64,000 bases of DNA from Sphaerimonospora sp050942215. Its GTDB lineage: Bacteria; Actinomycetota; Actinomycetes; Streptosporangiales; Streptosporangiaceae. Positions 53,571 through 64,000 of this stretch are shown one piece after another (the stretch's first letter is position 1; every line of letters begins with the position of its first letter). The DNA is taken from positions 2,790,001 through 2,854,000 of the forward strand of contig NZ_CP192056.1 in the NCBI RefSeq assembly GCF_050942215.1. The letters run 5' to 3'. The position numbers and the translations under genes are program-made. The notes beneath the pieces are model-generated. The model was not told the origin of the DNA. It did no database searches and saw only the letters and a list, made by a program, of their open reading frames with translations.

Positions 53571-54644
53571 TCAGGCGTTGGCGGCCTCGCCGGTGCCCGC
53601 GCCTCGCCTGCGGGGCCGTACGAGATCGTGGTGGGCGTCATCGTGGGTCTCGTGCCGATCGCCGGGCGCCGCGCCCTCGACGACGAAGCCCGCGTCGTGG
53701 ATCAGCTGGAGGTCGTCCTGGCCCGGCTGCCCCTCGCTGGTGAGGTAGTCGCCCAGGAAGATCGAGTTCGCCACGTGCAGCGCCAGCGACTGCATGCTCC
53801 GCAGATGGATCTCCCGTCCGGCGCCGATCCTGATCTCGGCGGCCGGGCAGACGAAGCGGACCATGGCGAGGATCCGCAGGCAGCGCTGCGGATTCAGATG
53901 CCACTGACCACCCATCGGCGTGCCCTCGAACGGGATGAGGAAGTTCACGGGGATCGAGTCGGGCGCCAGCTCGCGCAGTGCGAACGCGACGTCGACCAGA
54001 TCCCCGTCGCTCTCCCCCATGCCCGCGATGAGGCCCGAGCACGGGGACAGCCCCGCCTTCTTCGCCCGGTCCACGGTGTCCACCCGATCGGCGTACGTAT
54101 GCGTGCTGCAGATGTCGGCGTAGGCGGCGTCGGAGGTGTTGAGGTTGTGGTTGTAGGCGTCGGCGCCGGCGTCGCACAGCCGGTCGGCCTGGCCGTCGGA
54201 GAGCAGCCCCAGGCAGGCGCACACCTCGACGTCGGGGTGATCGGCCTTGATCGCGGAGATGCTCCGGGCGACCCTGTCGACGTCCCGGTCGGTCGGGCCG
54301 CGGCCGCTGGCGACCAGGCAGACCCGCCTGGCGCCGCCCGCGATGCCGGTGGCGGCGCTCGTGACCGTCTCGTCGGTGCTCAGCCAGGTGTACTTGAGCA
54401 CGTCGGCCTTGGAACCGAGCCGCTGGGAGCAGTAGGAGCAGTCCTCCGGGCAGAGCCCGCTCTTCAGGTTGACCAGGTAGTTGAGCTTGACCCGCCGGCC
54501 GAAGAAGTGGCGGCGCACCCGGAACGCGGCGGCGACCACGTCCAGGATGTCGTCGTCCGGCGTGGCCAGCACGGCGCACGCCTCGTCGCGGGTGAGCGGC
54601 TCCAGGCGGATCGCCTTCTCCGCCAGGGCCTCGAGTGACATCAT
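53571..54644 (-). CDS. bioB: Biotin synthase BioB
   Basis: Radical-AdoMet enzyme that inserts sulfur into dethiobiotin. The 357-residue protein binds the radical [4Fe-4S] cluster through Cys 65, 69 and 72 (LCPEDCSYC) and retains the residues for the sacrificial [2Fe-2S] cluster ([25 protein letters not shown]) and substrate pocket (YNHNLNTS). The C-terminus carries a His/Asp-rich then Arg-rich tail of about 30 residues that is not part of the core. ATG 54644 follows GGAGAG, with a second ATG next to it. No other biotin genes are near. It is divergent from the ClpC-like gene. Confidence 0.97.
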   Translation of the reverse strand: MMSLEALAEKAIRLEPLTRDEACAVLATPDDDILDVVAAAFRVRRHFFGRRVKLNYLVNLKSGLCPEDCSYCSQRLGSKADVLKYTWLSTDETVTSAATGIAGGARRVCLVASGRGPTDRDVDRVARSISAIKADHPDVEVCACLGLLSDGQADRLCDAGADAYNHNLNTSDAAYADICSTHTYADRVDTVDRAKKAGLSPCSGLIAGMGESDGDLVDVAFALRELAPDSIPVNFLIPFEGTPMGGQWHLNPQRCLRILAMVRFVCPAAEIRIGAGREIHLRSMQSLALHVANSIFLGDYLTSEGQPGQDDLQLIHDAGFVVEGAAPGDRHETHDDAHHDLVRPRRRGAGTGEAANA

Positions 54645-54801
54645 GCGTTTCTCTCCATTCGCGTGGTCGGCCGATCGGCGATCAAGCAACAGCACACAGC
54701 ATCGCATCCCGGCCCCGGAGAGGGGAGCTCGCCGGTTACGTCAGGCGGCCACGGGTAGGCAGAGGTTTGACCGGCACCTGACTACGCCGCTGGGGGACGA
54801 T

Positions 54802-57372
<2,571 letters not shown>

Positions 57373-57421
57373 ACCGTCTCATTCTGAGGACGTGACGCAC
57401 ACGGGCACACCGGGACGGCGC

Positions 57422-57427
57422 TACCGT
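57422..57427 (+). promoter_or_regulatory. -10 hexamer of leaderless Lrp/AsnC transcript
   Basis: TACCGT ends seven bases before the GTG at 57435; no ribosome-binding site. Confidence 0.55.
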
Positions 57428-57434
57428 TTCAGAC

Positions 57435-57911
57435 GTGGAGGAGATCGATCGCCGAATCGTGACATTGCTGGCAAGCGACGGCCGGATGAGCTTCACGGAC
57501 CTGGCCAAGGAGACCGGACTGTCGGTGTCGGCCGTGCACCAGCGGGTGCGCAGGCTGGAGAAACGCGGGGTCATCCGCGGATACGCGGCGCTGGTGGACC
57601 ACGACGAGATCGGTCTGCCGCTGACCGCGTTCGTCTCGATCAAACCGATCGATCCGGCCGCGCCCGACGACGCCCCCGAGCGGCTGAGGCATCTCACCGC
57701 CATCGAGGCGTGTCACAGCGTGGCCGGGGACGAGAGCTACATCCTGAAGGTCCGCGTCGCCTCGCCGCTCGCGCTGGAGGAGCTGCTCCAGCAGATCCGC
57801 GCTTCCGCGAACGTCAGCACACGCACCACGGTCGTGCTGAGCACCCCGTACGATTACCGCACCCCGATGGGCGGACCTGATCCCGGCTCCGAGGCCGCCC
57901 CCGGCGGCTGA
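57435..57911 (+). CDS. Lrp/AsnC-family transcription regulator
   Basis: A 158-residue regulator with an N-terminal helix-turn-helix (IDRRIVTLLASDGRMSFTDL, GLSVSAVHQRVRRLEKRGVI) and a C-terminal ligand-sensing RAM domain (ACHSVAGDESYILKVRVASP). The last 20 residues are Pro/Gly-rich. Members respond to amino acids and often control their own or neighbouring genes; nothing near is an obvious target. GTG 57435 is probably leaderless, with TACCGT seven bases upstream. Confidence 0.93.
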   Translation: MEEIDRRIVTLLASDGRMSFTDLAKETGLSVSAVHQRVRRLEKRGVIRGYAALVDHDEIGLPLTAFVSIKPIDPAAPDDAPERLRHLTAIEACHSVAGDESYILKVRVASPLALEELLQQIRASANVSTRTTVVLSTPYDYRTPMGGPDPGSEAAPGG

Positions 57912-58259
57912 CCCCGACGAGCGGGGCCGGTCGGAACGTCGCAGGGGTCCGGTAGGACGGTCCGCGTCGGGTTCCCCGGCCGGGGGACGCCGTCGTGTTC
58001 CCCTGTACTCCGGCCCCGTACGAGCGGATCCCGTTCCGGCGGCACTCCGGGCGCGGCGCCCTCGTCGATCGACCACGGCGGGTTCGGCGTGCCCGCCAAG
58101 CGCGGCCCGCTCGCCGGTCGCCCCTCCGACCTGGCCCTCCGCACAGGCCGGGAAAGTTCACCGGCCATCGGACATGGTGATCGCCGGTGTCGGCGGCGCG
58201 GCGTTTCCGCGACCGAGCTGTGACCCGCGGGTCGTGGGGCCACTAGACTCTGTCGGCCT
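57912..58259. other. Intergenic stretch between the Lrp/AsnC and HelD genes
   Basis: About 350 bases without a convincing gene on either strand. GACCCCG-N5-CGGGGCC directly after the Lrp stop could be a weak terminator hairpin. No rifamycin-associated element (the palindrome found upstream of inducible HelR genes) was seen. The HelD promoter lies at the right end. Confidence 0.5.
58244..58249 (+). promoter_or_regulatory. -10 hexamer upstream of the HelD gene, within GGGGCCACTAG motif
   Basis: TAGACT ends ten bases before the ATG at 58260, giving a leader of only a few bases; the flanking GTGGGGCCAC matches three other promoters in the window. Confidence 0.55.
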
Positions 58260-60515
58260 ATGTCTGAGACTTCGGCGGGTGAGCTGGCCCGGGAACAGAA
58301 GTACGTCGCCGCGCTGTACCAGCGCCTCGACGTGCTGCGCGAACGTACGCGCAGACAGCTTGACGACGTGCTGGCCCAGGGCGCCTCGGGCACACACCAG
58401 AACCGCTCCGAGCGCGATTCGTTCGCCGGCATGTACGCCCAGCGCCTGGCCCGGCTGTGGGCGGTGGAGGACCGGCTGTGCTTCGGCAGGCTGGACCTCG
58501 CCACCGACGACCATGCCGCCGACGACCTCGCCGGCGAGACCACGCTGTACATCGGCCGGATCGGCCTGACGGACGACGACCAGCACCGCCTGCTCATCGA
58601 CTGGCGCGCCCCGGTCGCCCAGCCGTTCTACCGGGCGACCCCGGCGGCGCCCATGGGCGTGACCCGCCGGCGCCACCTGCACACCAAGGGCCGCGCCGTC
58701 ACCGGCGTCGACGACGACCTGCTCGACCTCGACCGTCTCACCGAGGCCGACCGGGCCACGCTGAACGGCGAGGCCGCCCTGCTGGCCTCGCTGGACGAGC
58801 GGCGCACCGGGCGGATGCGCGACATCGTCGCCACCATCCAGGCCGAACAGGACGCGATCATCAGGAGCGACCTGAACGGCGTCCTCGTCGTCCAGGGCGG
58901 CCCGGGCACGGGGAAGACCGTGGTGGCGCTGCACCGGGCGGCCTACCTCCTGTACACCTATCGCGAGCGCCTGGAGCGGCGGGGCGTGCTGGTCATCGGG
59001 CCCAACCCGACGTTCATGCGCTACATCGAGCAGGTCCTGCCCTCGCTCGGCGAGACCGACGTGCTGCTGTCCACGATCGGGGAGCTCTATCCCGGGGTCG
59101 GCGCGACCCGCCACGATCCCCCGGAAACCGCCGCGATCAAGGGATCGGCCCGGATGGCCGAGGTGGTGGCGGCCGCCGTACGCGAGCGGCAGCGGGTGCC
59201 GGACCGGCCGGTGGAGATCAGACTCGACAAGTTCACGCTGCGGCTCGACGTCAAGTCCTTCGAGGCCGCGCGGGCGAAGGCGCTGCGCAGCCGCAAGCCG
59301 CACAACGAGGCGCGGCCGGTCTTCGTCCGGCATCTGCTGAACACGCTGACCAGGCAGGCCGCCCGGCGGCTGGGCCGCGGCATGCTCGACGATGCCGACT
59401 TCGCCGACCTGCGCGAGGAACTGCGTACCGAGGAGCCGGTGCGGACCGCGCTCAACCGGCTCTGGCCGTACCTCACCCCGCAGCGCCTGCTGATCGCCCT
59501 GTTCACCTCCGCCGAGCGGATGGCCGCCGCCGGGCTGGCCGAGCGGGAGCGTGAGTCGCTGCTGCGGGAGCCCCCCCGGCCGGGCGAGGGCGGCGGCTGG
59601 TGGAGCGAGGCCGACGTCCCGCTGCTCGACGAGGCCGCGGAACTGCTCGGCGAGATCGACGAGGGGGTGGTCCGGGCGGCCAGGCTCGCCGAGGAGGAGC
59701 GGCTCGAACGGATCGCCTACGCCAGGGAGGTCCTGCAGCTGACCGGCATGGCCGACATCATGGACGCCGAGCGCTTCGCGGCCCGCCAGCAGGCCGAGGA
59801 GATCCACCTGACCACGGCGGAGCGTGCGGCACGCGACCGCACCTGGGCGTTCGGCCATGTGATCGTCGACGAGGCGCAGGAGCTGTCGGAGATGGCCTGG
59901 CGGATGGTCATGCGCCGCTGCCCGAGCCGGTCGATGACCGTCGTCGGCGACATCGCGCAGACCGGCTCGGCGGCCGGCGCGGCGAGCTGGGGCCGGATGC
60001 TTGACCCGTACGTCAAGGGTCGCTGGCGCGAGGCCGTGCTGACCGTGAACTACCGTACCCCGGCCGAGCTGATGGCGGTCGCCGCCCGGGTGCTGGAGCT
60101 GGTCGGGCCCGACCTGAAGGCGCCGGAGTCGGTGCGCGAGACCGGTGAGCGGCCCTGGGCGCTGCATGTGCCTGACCTGGCCGGGCTGGGGCCGGTGGTG
60201 CGTGAGGAGATCGTCGAGGGGGGCCGTCTCGTCGTGATCGTCCCGGCATCGTCGGAGCGGGAGATCGGGGCGATGATATCCGTCGCCGTGCCGGGACCCG
60301 CCGCACTCGACGCGCCGGTCGCCGTGCTGAGCGTGGCGGACGCCAAGGGACTCGAGTTCGACTCGGTGATCGTGGTCGAGCCGCTGCGGATCCTGGCGGA
60401 GTCGGCCCGGGGGCCGAGCGACCTCTACGTGGCGCTGACCCGGGCCACCCGGCGCCTCGGCGTGGTGCACACCGGTGCGCTGCCCCCCGCCCTGGCCGGC
60501 CTGACCGCTCGGTGA
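58260..60515 (+). CDS. helD: HelD-type UvrD/Rep-like helicase associated with RNA polymerase
   Basis: A 751-residue superfamily 1 ATPase. HelD proteins release stalled RNA polymerase and recycle it. Features: an N-terminal coiled coil (EQKYVAALYQRLDVLRERTR) that in known structures enters the secondary channel, Walker A GGPGTGKT (213-220), Walker B HVIVDEAQELS, motif with VVGDIAQTGS, and C-terminal DAKGLEFDSVIVVEP and YVALTRATRRLGV. The split of the first domain by a long insertion fits the actinobacterial class. A related protein (HelR) protects against rifamycins, but the promoter element linked to that role is missing here. ATG 58260 has TAGACT ten bases upstream. Confidence 0.88.
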   Translation: MSETSAGELAREQKYVAALYQRLDVLRERTRRQLDDVLAQGASGTHQNRSERDSFAGMYAQRLARLWAVEDRLCFGRLDLATDDHAADDLAGETTLYIGRIGLTDDDQHRLLIDWRAPVAQPFYRATPAAPMGVTRRRHLHTKGRAVTGVDDDLLDLDRLTEADRATLNGEAALLASLDERRTGRMRDIVATIQAEQDAIIRSDLNGVLVVQGGPGTGKTVVALHRAAYLLYTYRERLERRGVLVIGPNPTFMRYIEQVLPSLGETDVLLSTIGELYPGVGATRHDPPETAAIKGSARMAEVVAAAVRERQRVPDRPVEIRLDKFTLRLDVKSFEAARAKALRSRKPHNEARPVFVRHLLNTLTRQAARRLGRGMLDDADFADLREELRTEEPVRTALNRLWPYLTPQRLLIALFTSAERMAAAGLAERERESLLREPPRPGEGGGWWSEADVPLLDEAAELLGEIDEGVVRAARLAEEERLERIAYAREVLQLTGMADIMDAERFAARQQAEEIHLTTAERAARDRTWAFGHVIVDEAQELSEMAWRMVMRRCPSRSMTVVGDIAQTGSAAGAASWGRMLDPYVKGRWREAVLTVNYRTPAELMAVAARVLELVGPDLKAPESVRETGERPWALHVPDLAGLGPVVREEIVEGGRLVVIVPASSEREIGAMISVAVPGPAALDAPVAVLSVADAKGLEFDSVIVVEPLRILAESARGPSDLYVALTRATRRLGVVHTGALPPALAGLTAR

Positions 60516-60612
60516 CCGGCATACGAGGCGACAGGCGTACAAATGGCCATGGGTGACCCGCTCGGCGCTCCCCAGCTGCGGAAAGTTGACATTACCGCTG
60601 TTTGGGGCTCGG

Positions 60613-60640
60613 TTGACATCTGAGCTGAGGTCGGTAGTTT
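60613..60640 (+). promoter_or_regulatory. Near-consensus sigma-A-type promoter
   Basis: TTGACA (60613) and TAGTTT (60635) are 16 bases apart, the best -35/-10 pair noticed in this window; transcription would start near 60647. A second TTGACA lies 27 bases upstream at 60586. Confidence 0.65.
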
Positions 60641-60646
60641 GCTGCG

Positions 60647-60905
60647 AGTCCAGCACGGGACTGACCGGTTGGCCGTCTCCTGGCGCCATCGACTCCTGCG
60701 TCCGTGACGGAGAGTGACTCCGTCTGCACAGCCAGGCGTAGAGCGATGTTCCGCGGGGCCGGGGCACCCCAGCCGGCCGGGGGGTTGGACCCAGGGAAGG
60801 GGTCCGGGCACCCAGTAGACAACGGTCTCCGCGCCCGTCGCCGGCGGGACGGAACCGGTCCGAAGGGCAGCCCGGGCCCCCTTCCGCCCGGCATCCCCTC
60901 CCAGC
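60647..60905 (+). ncRNA. Candidate structured small RNA or long lnt leader
   Basis: Downstream of the promoter at 60613 the stretch can fold into several perfect hairpins: GACGGAG/CTCCGTC (60706-60724, five-base loop), GGACCC/GGGTCC near 60787-60811, and further GC stems. The promoter-proximal GCTGCGAG (60641) could pair with CTCCCAGC (60898), bringing the ends together with one mismatch. The lnt gene has its own leaderless promoter further down, so this RNA is not needed merely as its leader. No Rfam family was recognised by eye; RNase P RNA, tmRNA and SRP RNA hallmarks are absent. Confidence 0.35.
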
Positions 60906-60913
60906 GGCGGCAC

Positions 60914-60919
60914 TAGAGT
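60914..60919 (+). promoter_or_regulatory. -10 hexamer of leaderless lnt transcript, within GGCACTAG motif
   Basis: TAGAGT ends six bases before the GTG at 60926 and follows GGCGGCAC, the shared motif of four promoters here. Confidence 0.6.
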
Positions 60920-60925
60920 GTGCCC

Positions 60926-62416
60926 GTGTTACTGAAAGCGGCCTCCTCCCTCGCCGGCGGCCTGGTGCTCTACCTGGCCTTCCCGCCCATCGGGTGGTGG
61001 TTCTGCGGGCCGATCGGCGTCGCGCTCCTCGCCCTCGCGTTGTACGGCACGCGCCCGCGCCGCGCGGCCTGGATCGGATATGTGGGAGCGGTCGCGTTCC
61101 TGTTTCCCACGCTGTCGTGGGTGCGGCCGATCGGGGACGACGTCTGGCTGGCCCTGGTCGGCATCGAGAGCCTGTTCTGGGCCGCCCTGGCGGTCGCGGC
61201 CACCCTCGTCATGCGCCTGCGCGCCTGGCCGCTCTGGGTGGCCTGCCTGTGGGTCGCCCAGGAGTGGGCGCGCGGCCTGTTCCCGGTCGGCGGCTTCCCC
61301 TGGGCGCGGCTGGCCTTCAGCCAGGGCGAGTCGCCGTACACCCCCTTCGCCGCGCTCGGCGGCGCGCCGCTTGTAAGTTTCACCGTCGCCCTGTCGGGGA
61401 CTCTGCTGTCCGCGCTGGTCATCAGGCTCGCCGGGGGTGTGCGGTGGGACCGGACCATTGCCGGAACGCTGCTCGGCGCGATAGCCGTACCTGTGCTGGG
61501 GTTCGTGGTTCCCCGGCCCGGCGACGAGGGCGAGACTGTGCGGATAGGCGTCATTCAGGGGAACGTCCCCGGGCGGGGGATGAACTTCCTCGGCGACGAG
61601 CCCGCCGTCGTGCTGCGCAACCACGCGAACGAGACACACCGCCTGGCCCGGGCCGTACGGGACGGCGAGCTGCCCGAGCCGGACCTCGTGGTCTGGCCGG
61701 AGAACTCGACCGACATCGACCCCTACAGCGATCGGTCCGCCGCAGAGGTGATCGACTCGGCGGCCAAGGACATCGGCGTGCCGATCCTCGTCGGGGCCGT
61801 CGTGAAGATCGGGACAGAGAACCGCGCGACGCGCGGCCTGGTGTGGGACCCGGTCACCGGGCCGGGCGCCTACTACGACAAGCGCAAGCTCGTGCCGTTC
61901 GGCGAGTACACCCCGATGAAGGAACTGGTGCTGGCGCTGTCGTCGCGTGCCCATTTGGTCGGCAGGCAGTCGATCGCCGGTAAAACGCCGGGCGCGCTGC
62001 GGATGGGCCCGGTTACGGTGGGTGTGGTCGAGTGCTACGAGGTGGCGTTCGACGGCATGGTCAGGGACACCGTCGACGCCGGTGGCACCCCGCTGGTCGT
62101 GCAGACGAACAACGCCAGCTACGCGCTGACCAACCTGCCGCCCCAGCAGCTCGCGATGTCGCAGCTGCGCGCGGTGGAGTTCAACCGGGCGGTGATCACG
62201 GCGGCGACCACGGGGATCTCGGCGTCCGTCGCCCCGGACGGCCGGGTCGCGTGGCGTACGGGCGAGCTGGTCGCGGACATGAACGTCGTGGAAGTCCCCG
62301 TCAGGACGCGGAGCACGCTCGCCGCCAGGGTGGGTGCGCTGCCGGAATGGATTTTGATATTGATTGGGGCGACTGCGACCGTGGCGGCGATTGCGAAAGC
62401 GCGGAGGAACAGCTGA
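60926..62416 (+). CDS. lnt: Apolipoprotein N-acyltransferase Lnt
   Basis: Adds a third acyl chain to the N-terminal cysteine of lipoproteins. The 496-residue protein has about six membrane helices in the first 190 residues, then the nitrilase-like domain facing outward with the catalytic triad Glu 259 (VWPENST), Lys 319 ([15 protein letters not shown]) and Cys 370 ([11 protein letters not shown]), and a final membrane helix. Two lipoproteins of this window (17169 and 41633) are examples of likely substrates. GTG 60926 is preferred because TAGAGT stands six bases before it; GTG 60920 is also in frame. In M. tuberculosis this gene is fused to the next one as ppm1; here they are separate and overlap by TGATG. 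Confidence 0.95.
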   Translation: MLLKAASSLAGGLVLYLAFPPIGWWFCGPIGVALLALALYGTRPRRAAWIGYVGAVAFLFPTLSWVRPIGDDVWLALVGIESLFWAALAVAATLVMRLRAWPLWVACLWVAQEWARGLFPVGGFPWARLAFSQGESPYTPFAALGGAPLVSFTVALSGTLLSALVIRLAGGVRWDRTIAGTLLGAIAVPVLGFVVPRPGDEGETVRIGVIQGNVPGRGMNFLGDEPAVVLRNHANETHRLARAVRDGELPEPDLVVWPENSTDIDPYSDRSAAEVIDSAAKDIGVPILVGAVVKIGTENRATRGLVWDPVTGPGAYYDKRKLVPFGEYTPMKELVLALSSRAHLVGRQSIAGKTPGALRMGPVTVGVVECYEVAFDGMVRDTVDAGGTPLVVQTNNASYALTNLPPQQLAMSQLRAVEFNRAVITAATTGISASVAPDGRVAWRTGELVADMNVVEVPVRTRSTLAARVGALPEWILILIGATATVAAIAKARRNS

Positions 62417-63159
62417 TGGAGCAGCCTGACGGGCGAGTGCTCGTGATCGTTCCCACGTACAACGAGCGAGAGAACCTGCCCGTGATCACGCGGCGGCTGC
62501 GCGAGGCGCTGCCGGACGCGGACCTGCTCGTCGCCGACGACAACAGCCCCGACGGCACCGGCGAGATCGCCGACGAGCTGGCCGAGCGGGACGACCACAT
62601 CCACGTCATGCACCGGCCGGGCAAGCAGGGCCTCGGCGCGGCCTACATCGCGGGGTTCCGCTGGGGCCTGGAACAGGGCTACGACATCCTGTGCGAGATC
62701 GACGCCGACGGCTCGCACCAGCCGGAGGAGCTGCCCAAGCTGATCGACGCTGTCGCCCGGGGCGCCGATCTGGCGATCGGCTCCCGGTGGGTGCCGGGTG
62801 GCAAGGTCGTCAACTGGCCCCTCCGGCGCGAGCTGCTGTCGCGCGGCGCCAACGTCTACGTGCGGCTGATGCTCGGCATCCCGGTACGCGACGCCACCGC
62901 CGGCTTCCGCGCCTATCGCGCCGCGACGCTGCGGAAGATCGGCCTGGACGACGTCGAGTCGCAGGGCTACTGCTTCCAGGTCGACCTCACGCTCAGGACC
63001 GTACGGAACGGCCTGCGCGTGACCGAGGTGCCGATCAGGTTCGTGGAGCGCACGGTCGGCGCCAGCAAGATGAGTGGGAACATCATGAAGGAGGCCCTGT
63101 GGCGGATCACCGTCTGGGGCGTCCAGGGCATCGACCGGCGGTTACGCCTTCGGCGATGA
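62416..63159 (+). CDS. Polyprenyl-phosphate mannose synthase (Dpm1/Ppm1-type GT2)
   Basis: Transfers mannose from GDP-mannose to polyprenyl phosphate, giving the donor for periplasmic mannosylation. The 247-residue GT-A enzyme has [13 protein letters not shown] at the start, [17 protein letters not shown], the metal-binding [33 protein letters not shown] and the acceptor-loop [14 protein letters not shown]. It lacks a membrane anchor and presumably works with the adjacent Lnt, to which the mycobacterial homologue is fused. ATG 62416 overlaps the lnt stop and follows GGAGGAA. Confidence 0.95.
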   Translation: MEQPDGRVLVIVPTYNERENLPVITRRLREALPDADLLVADDNSPDGTGEIADELAERDDHIHVMHRPGKQGLGAAYIAGFRWGLEQGYDILCEIDADGSHQPEELPKLIDAVARGADLAIGSRWVPGGKVVNWPLRRELLSRGANVYVRLMLGIPVRDATAGFRAYRAATLRKIGLDDVESQGYCFQVDLTLRTVRNGLRVTEVPIRFVERTVGASKMSGNIMKEALWRITVWGVQGIDRRLRLRR

Positions 63160-63227
63160 CCGGAACCACTCGGGCGGCGGCGACGTTTGACTCTGTATGT
63201 ACGGCCGCCGTGTGATTGAGGCATGAC

Positions 63228-63818
63228 ATGCTGAGAATCGGGTTGCTCCTGGCGTTCCTCGCGCTTCCCATCCTGGAGATATGGTTCCTCATCCAGGTGG
63301 GGTCGGTCATCGGCGGCTGGCAGACGGTCGGCCTGCTGATCGCCGCCGCCGTCCTGGGCGTCTGGCTGATGCGCAGGGAGGGCAGACGGACCTGGGCCGC
63401 GCTGCAGAGCGCCATAGGGTCCGGGCGGATGCCCGATCGCGAGCTGGCCGACGCCGCCCTGATCATGGGCGGCGGCGCGATGCTGCTGGCGCCCGGTTTT
63501 CTCAGCGACGTGATCGGCCTCCTCTTCATCCTGCCGCTCACCCGGCCGGTCGCCCGTCGCCGGCTGATGTGGTTCCTCGATCGGTGGATGCGCTCGCTGG
63601 CCGCGCGTTCGCCGTACGGCCCGCTGCTGGACCACACCGGCGCGTTCGGCGGCCCCGACGGCTCCGGCCCCGAGGGATTCGGCCCTGAGGGTTTCGGCCC
63701 CGGCGGATCCGGTGCTGCCGGTCGGCCGGGGGGCGGCGGGCGCGTCCGCGTGGTGCACGGCGAGGTGATCGACGACGAGGGACCGGCCGGCGGGCCGAAT
63801 CCCCCGGCGGGAAGGTGA
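63228..63818 (+). CDS. fxsA: FxsA family membrane protein
   Basis: A 196-residue cytoplasmic-membrane protein. Three or four hydrophobic helices lie in residues 1-110, including the family's opening LLLAFLALPILEIWFLIQVG and the GGGAMLLAPGFLSDVIGLLF segment. The tail is Gly/Pro-rich with repeated EGFGP units and ends with RVRVVHGEVIDDE, a short conserved-looking strand. In E. coli overproduced FxsA eases phage T7 exclusion by the F plasmid; its normal function is unknown. The order lnt-dpm-fxsA near rbpA matches mycobacteria. ATG 63228 is preferred over an in-frame TTG at 63216. Confidence 0.9.
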   Translation: MLRIGLLLAFLALPILEIWFLIQVGSVIGGWQTVGLLIAAAVLGVWLMRREGRRTWAALQSAIGSGRMPDRELADAALIMGGGAMLLAPGFLSDVIGLLFILPLTRPVARRRLMWFLDRWMRSLAARSPYGPLLDHTGAFGGPDGSGPEGFGPEGFGPGGSGAAGRPGGGGRVRVVHGEVIDDEGPAGGPNPPAGR

Positions 63819-63855
63819 GGCCGCGGGCCGATCGATCAGCCGGAGAGAACGCGAG

Positions 63856-63897
63856 ACGCCCCCGGTGACCGTTCGGGCGAACGGTCACCGGGGGCGT
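63856..63897. terminator. Strong bidirectional terminator between fxsA and rbpA
   Basis: Two perfect 20-base complementary arms (starting ACGCCCCCGG) meet around a two-base centre, so a stem of about 18 bp with a six-base loop forms in either direction. The flanking genes are convergent. No long T-run follows. Confidence 0.85.
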
Positions 63898-63927
63898 GCG
63901 TCATGTCGTCATCGATCGGCGGGCTCA

Positions 63928-64000
63928 CTAGGCGCTCTTGCGGCGCTGCTCCCGCAGGATGGCCAGGCGCTCGTTCAGCACCTCTTCCAGATCCTCGATG
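63928..64000 (-). CDS. rbpA: RNA polymerase-binding protein RbpA (C-terminal fragment)
   Basis: Only the last 24 residues are in the window: IEDLEEVLNERLAILREQRR followed by KSA. This matches the sigma-interacting C-terminal helix of RbpA, which binds sigma-A and stabilises the open complex in actinobacteria. The assignment is strengthened by the position beside the Lnt/Dpm genes, as in M. tuberculosis where rbpA (Rv2050) adjoins ppm1. The rest of the gene lies beyond base 64000. Confidence 0.85.
   Translation of the reverse strand, partial: IEDLEEVLNERLAILREQRRKSA

Larger units (their letters stand above)
60516..60925. other. 410-base intergenic stretch between HelD and lnt
   Basis: No credible protein gene. 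It holds two TTGACA hexamers (60586, 60613), a full promoter (60613-60640), several perfect hairpins and the lnt promoter at 60914. See the separate entries; this is the most structured non-coding stretch in the window. Confidence 0.6.

Noticed and set aside
58000..58259. Rifamycin-associated element upstream of the HelD gene
   Set aside because: No GGGGCTTGCG-type palindrome is present, so there is no sequence basis for calling the gene an inducible rifamycin-resistance HelR.

Overview
The window is a 64 kb stretch of very GC-rich actinobacterial chromosome. Its gene content and order resemble the Mycobacterium tuberculosis interval from rbpA/ppm1 (about Rv2050) to metH and a PAC2 gene (about Rv2125). 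The intact Pup-proteasome system, the Dop/PafA pair, PafBC, TatAC, HelY, RbpA and the many leaderless-type promoters all point to Actinomycetia. Split lnt and dpm genes and the general codon style suggest a filamentous actinomycete, possibly of the Streptosporangiales; that last step is inference, because no rRNA is present.

Left part (1-15.8 kb): a partial flippase-like membrane protein and a family 2 glycosyltransferase (minus strand); a Tat-exported amidase and a peptide deformylase (minus strand); a tightly overlapping nitrate/nitrite assimilation operon (molybdopterin nitrate reductase, FAD/[2Fe-2S] electron-transfer subunit, NirB, NirD); a PAC2 protein divergent from cobalamin-dependent MetH; a HAD phosphatase and a small membrane protein. 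From 16 to 24 kb a five-gene peptide-type ABC importer (order C-A-B-D-F, hairpins flanking the binding-protein gene) runs head-on into a two-component system, with a 40-base overlap of the last genes. From 24 to 29 kb come a RecB-like nuclease, an M50 site-2 protease, an FHA protein and a double GNAT protein.

Centre (29-50 kb): the Pup-proteasome locus. TrmI precedes Mpa/ARC, which ends in the proteasome-opening tail; then an acyltransferase, Dop, a Ser/Thr kinase (opposite strand), Pup, a Gfo/Idh/MocA oxidoreductase (opposite strand), PrcB, PrcA, a lipoprotein, PafA, an FKBP lipoprotein, a DUF3866 protein, PafB-PafC, a tiny membrane protein, TatA, TatC and HelY. Pup ends in Gln, so Dop must deamidate it before PafA attaches it to targets; Mpa unfolds these into the PrcBA chamber. 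PafBC is the DNA-damage regulator usually encoded next to PafA.

Right part (50-64 kb): a 5'-3' exonuclease, a SpoIIE-type phosphatase, an M24 peptidase, BioB, a ClpC-like AAA+ protein without a visible ClpP-docking tripeptide, an Lrp/AsnC regulator, a HelD-type RNA polymerase helicase, a structured intergenic stretch with a good sigma-A promoter, Lnt and Dpm for lipoprotein N-acylation and polyprenyl-phosphate mannose synthesis, FxsA, a strong bidirectional terminator and the 3' end of rbpA.

Across the window about a dozen genes have a TAnnnT hexamer 6-7 bases before the start codon and no ribosome-binding site, so leaderless translation appears common; I used this to choose several starts. 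No transposon, CRISPR array, tRNA or rRNA was seen.
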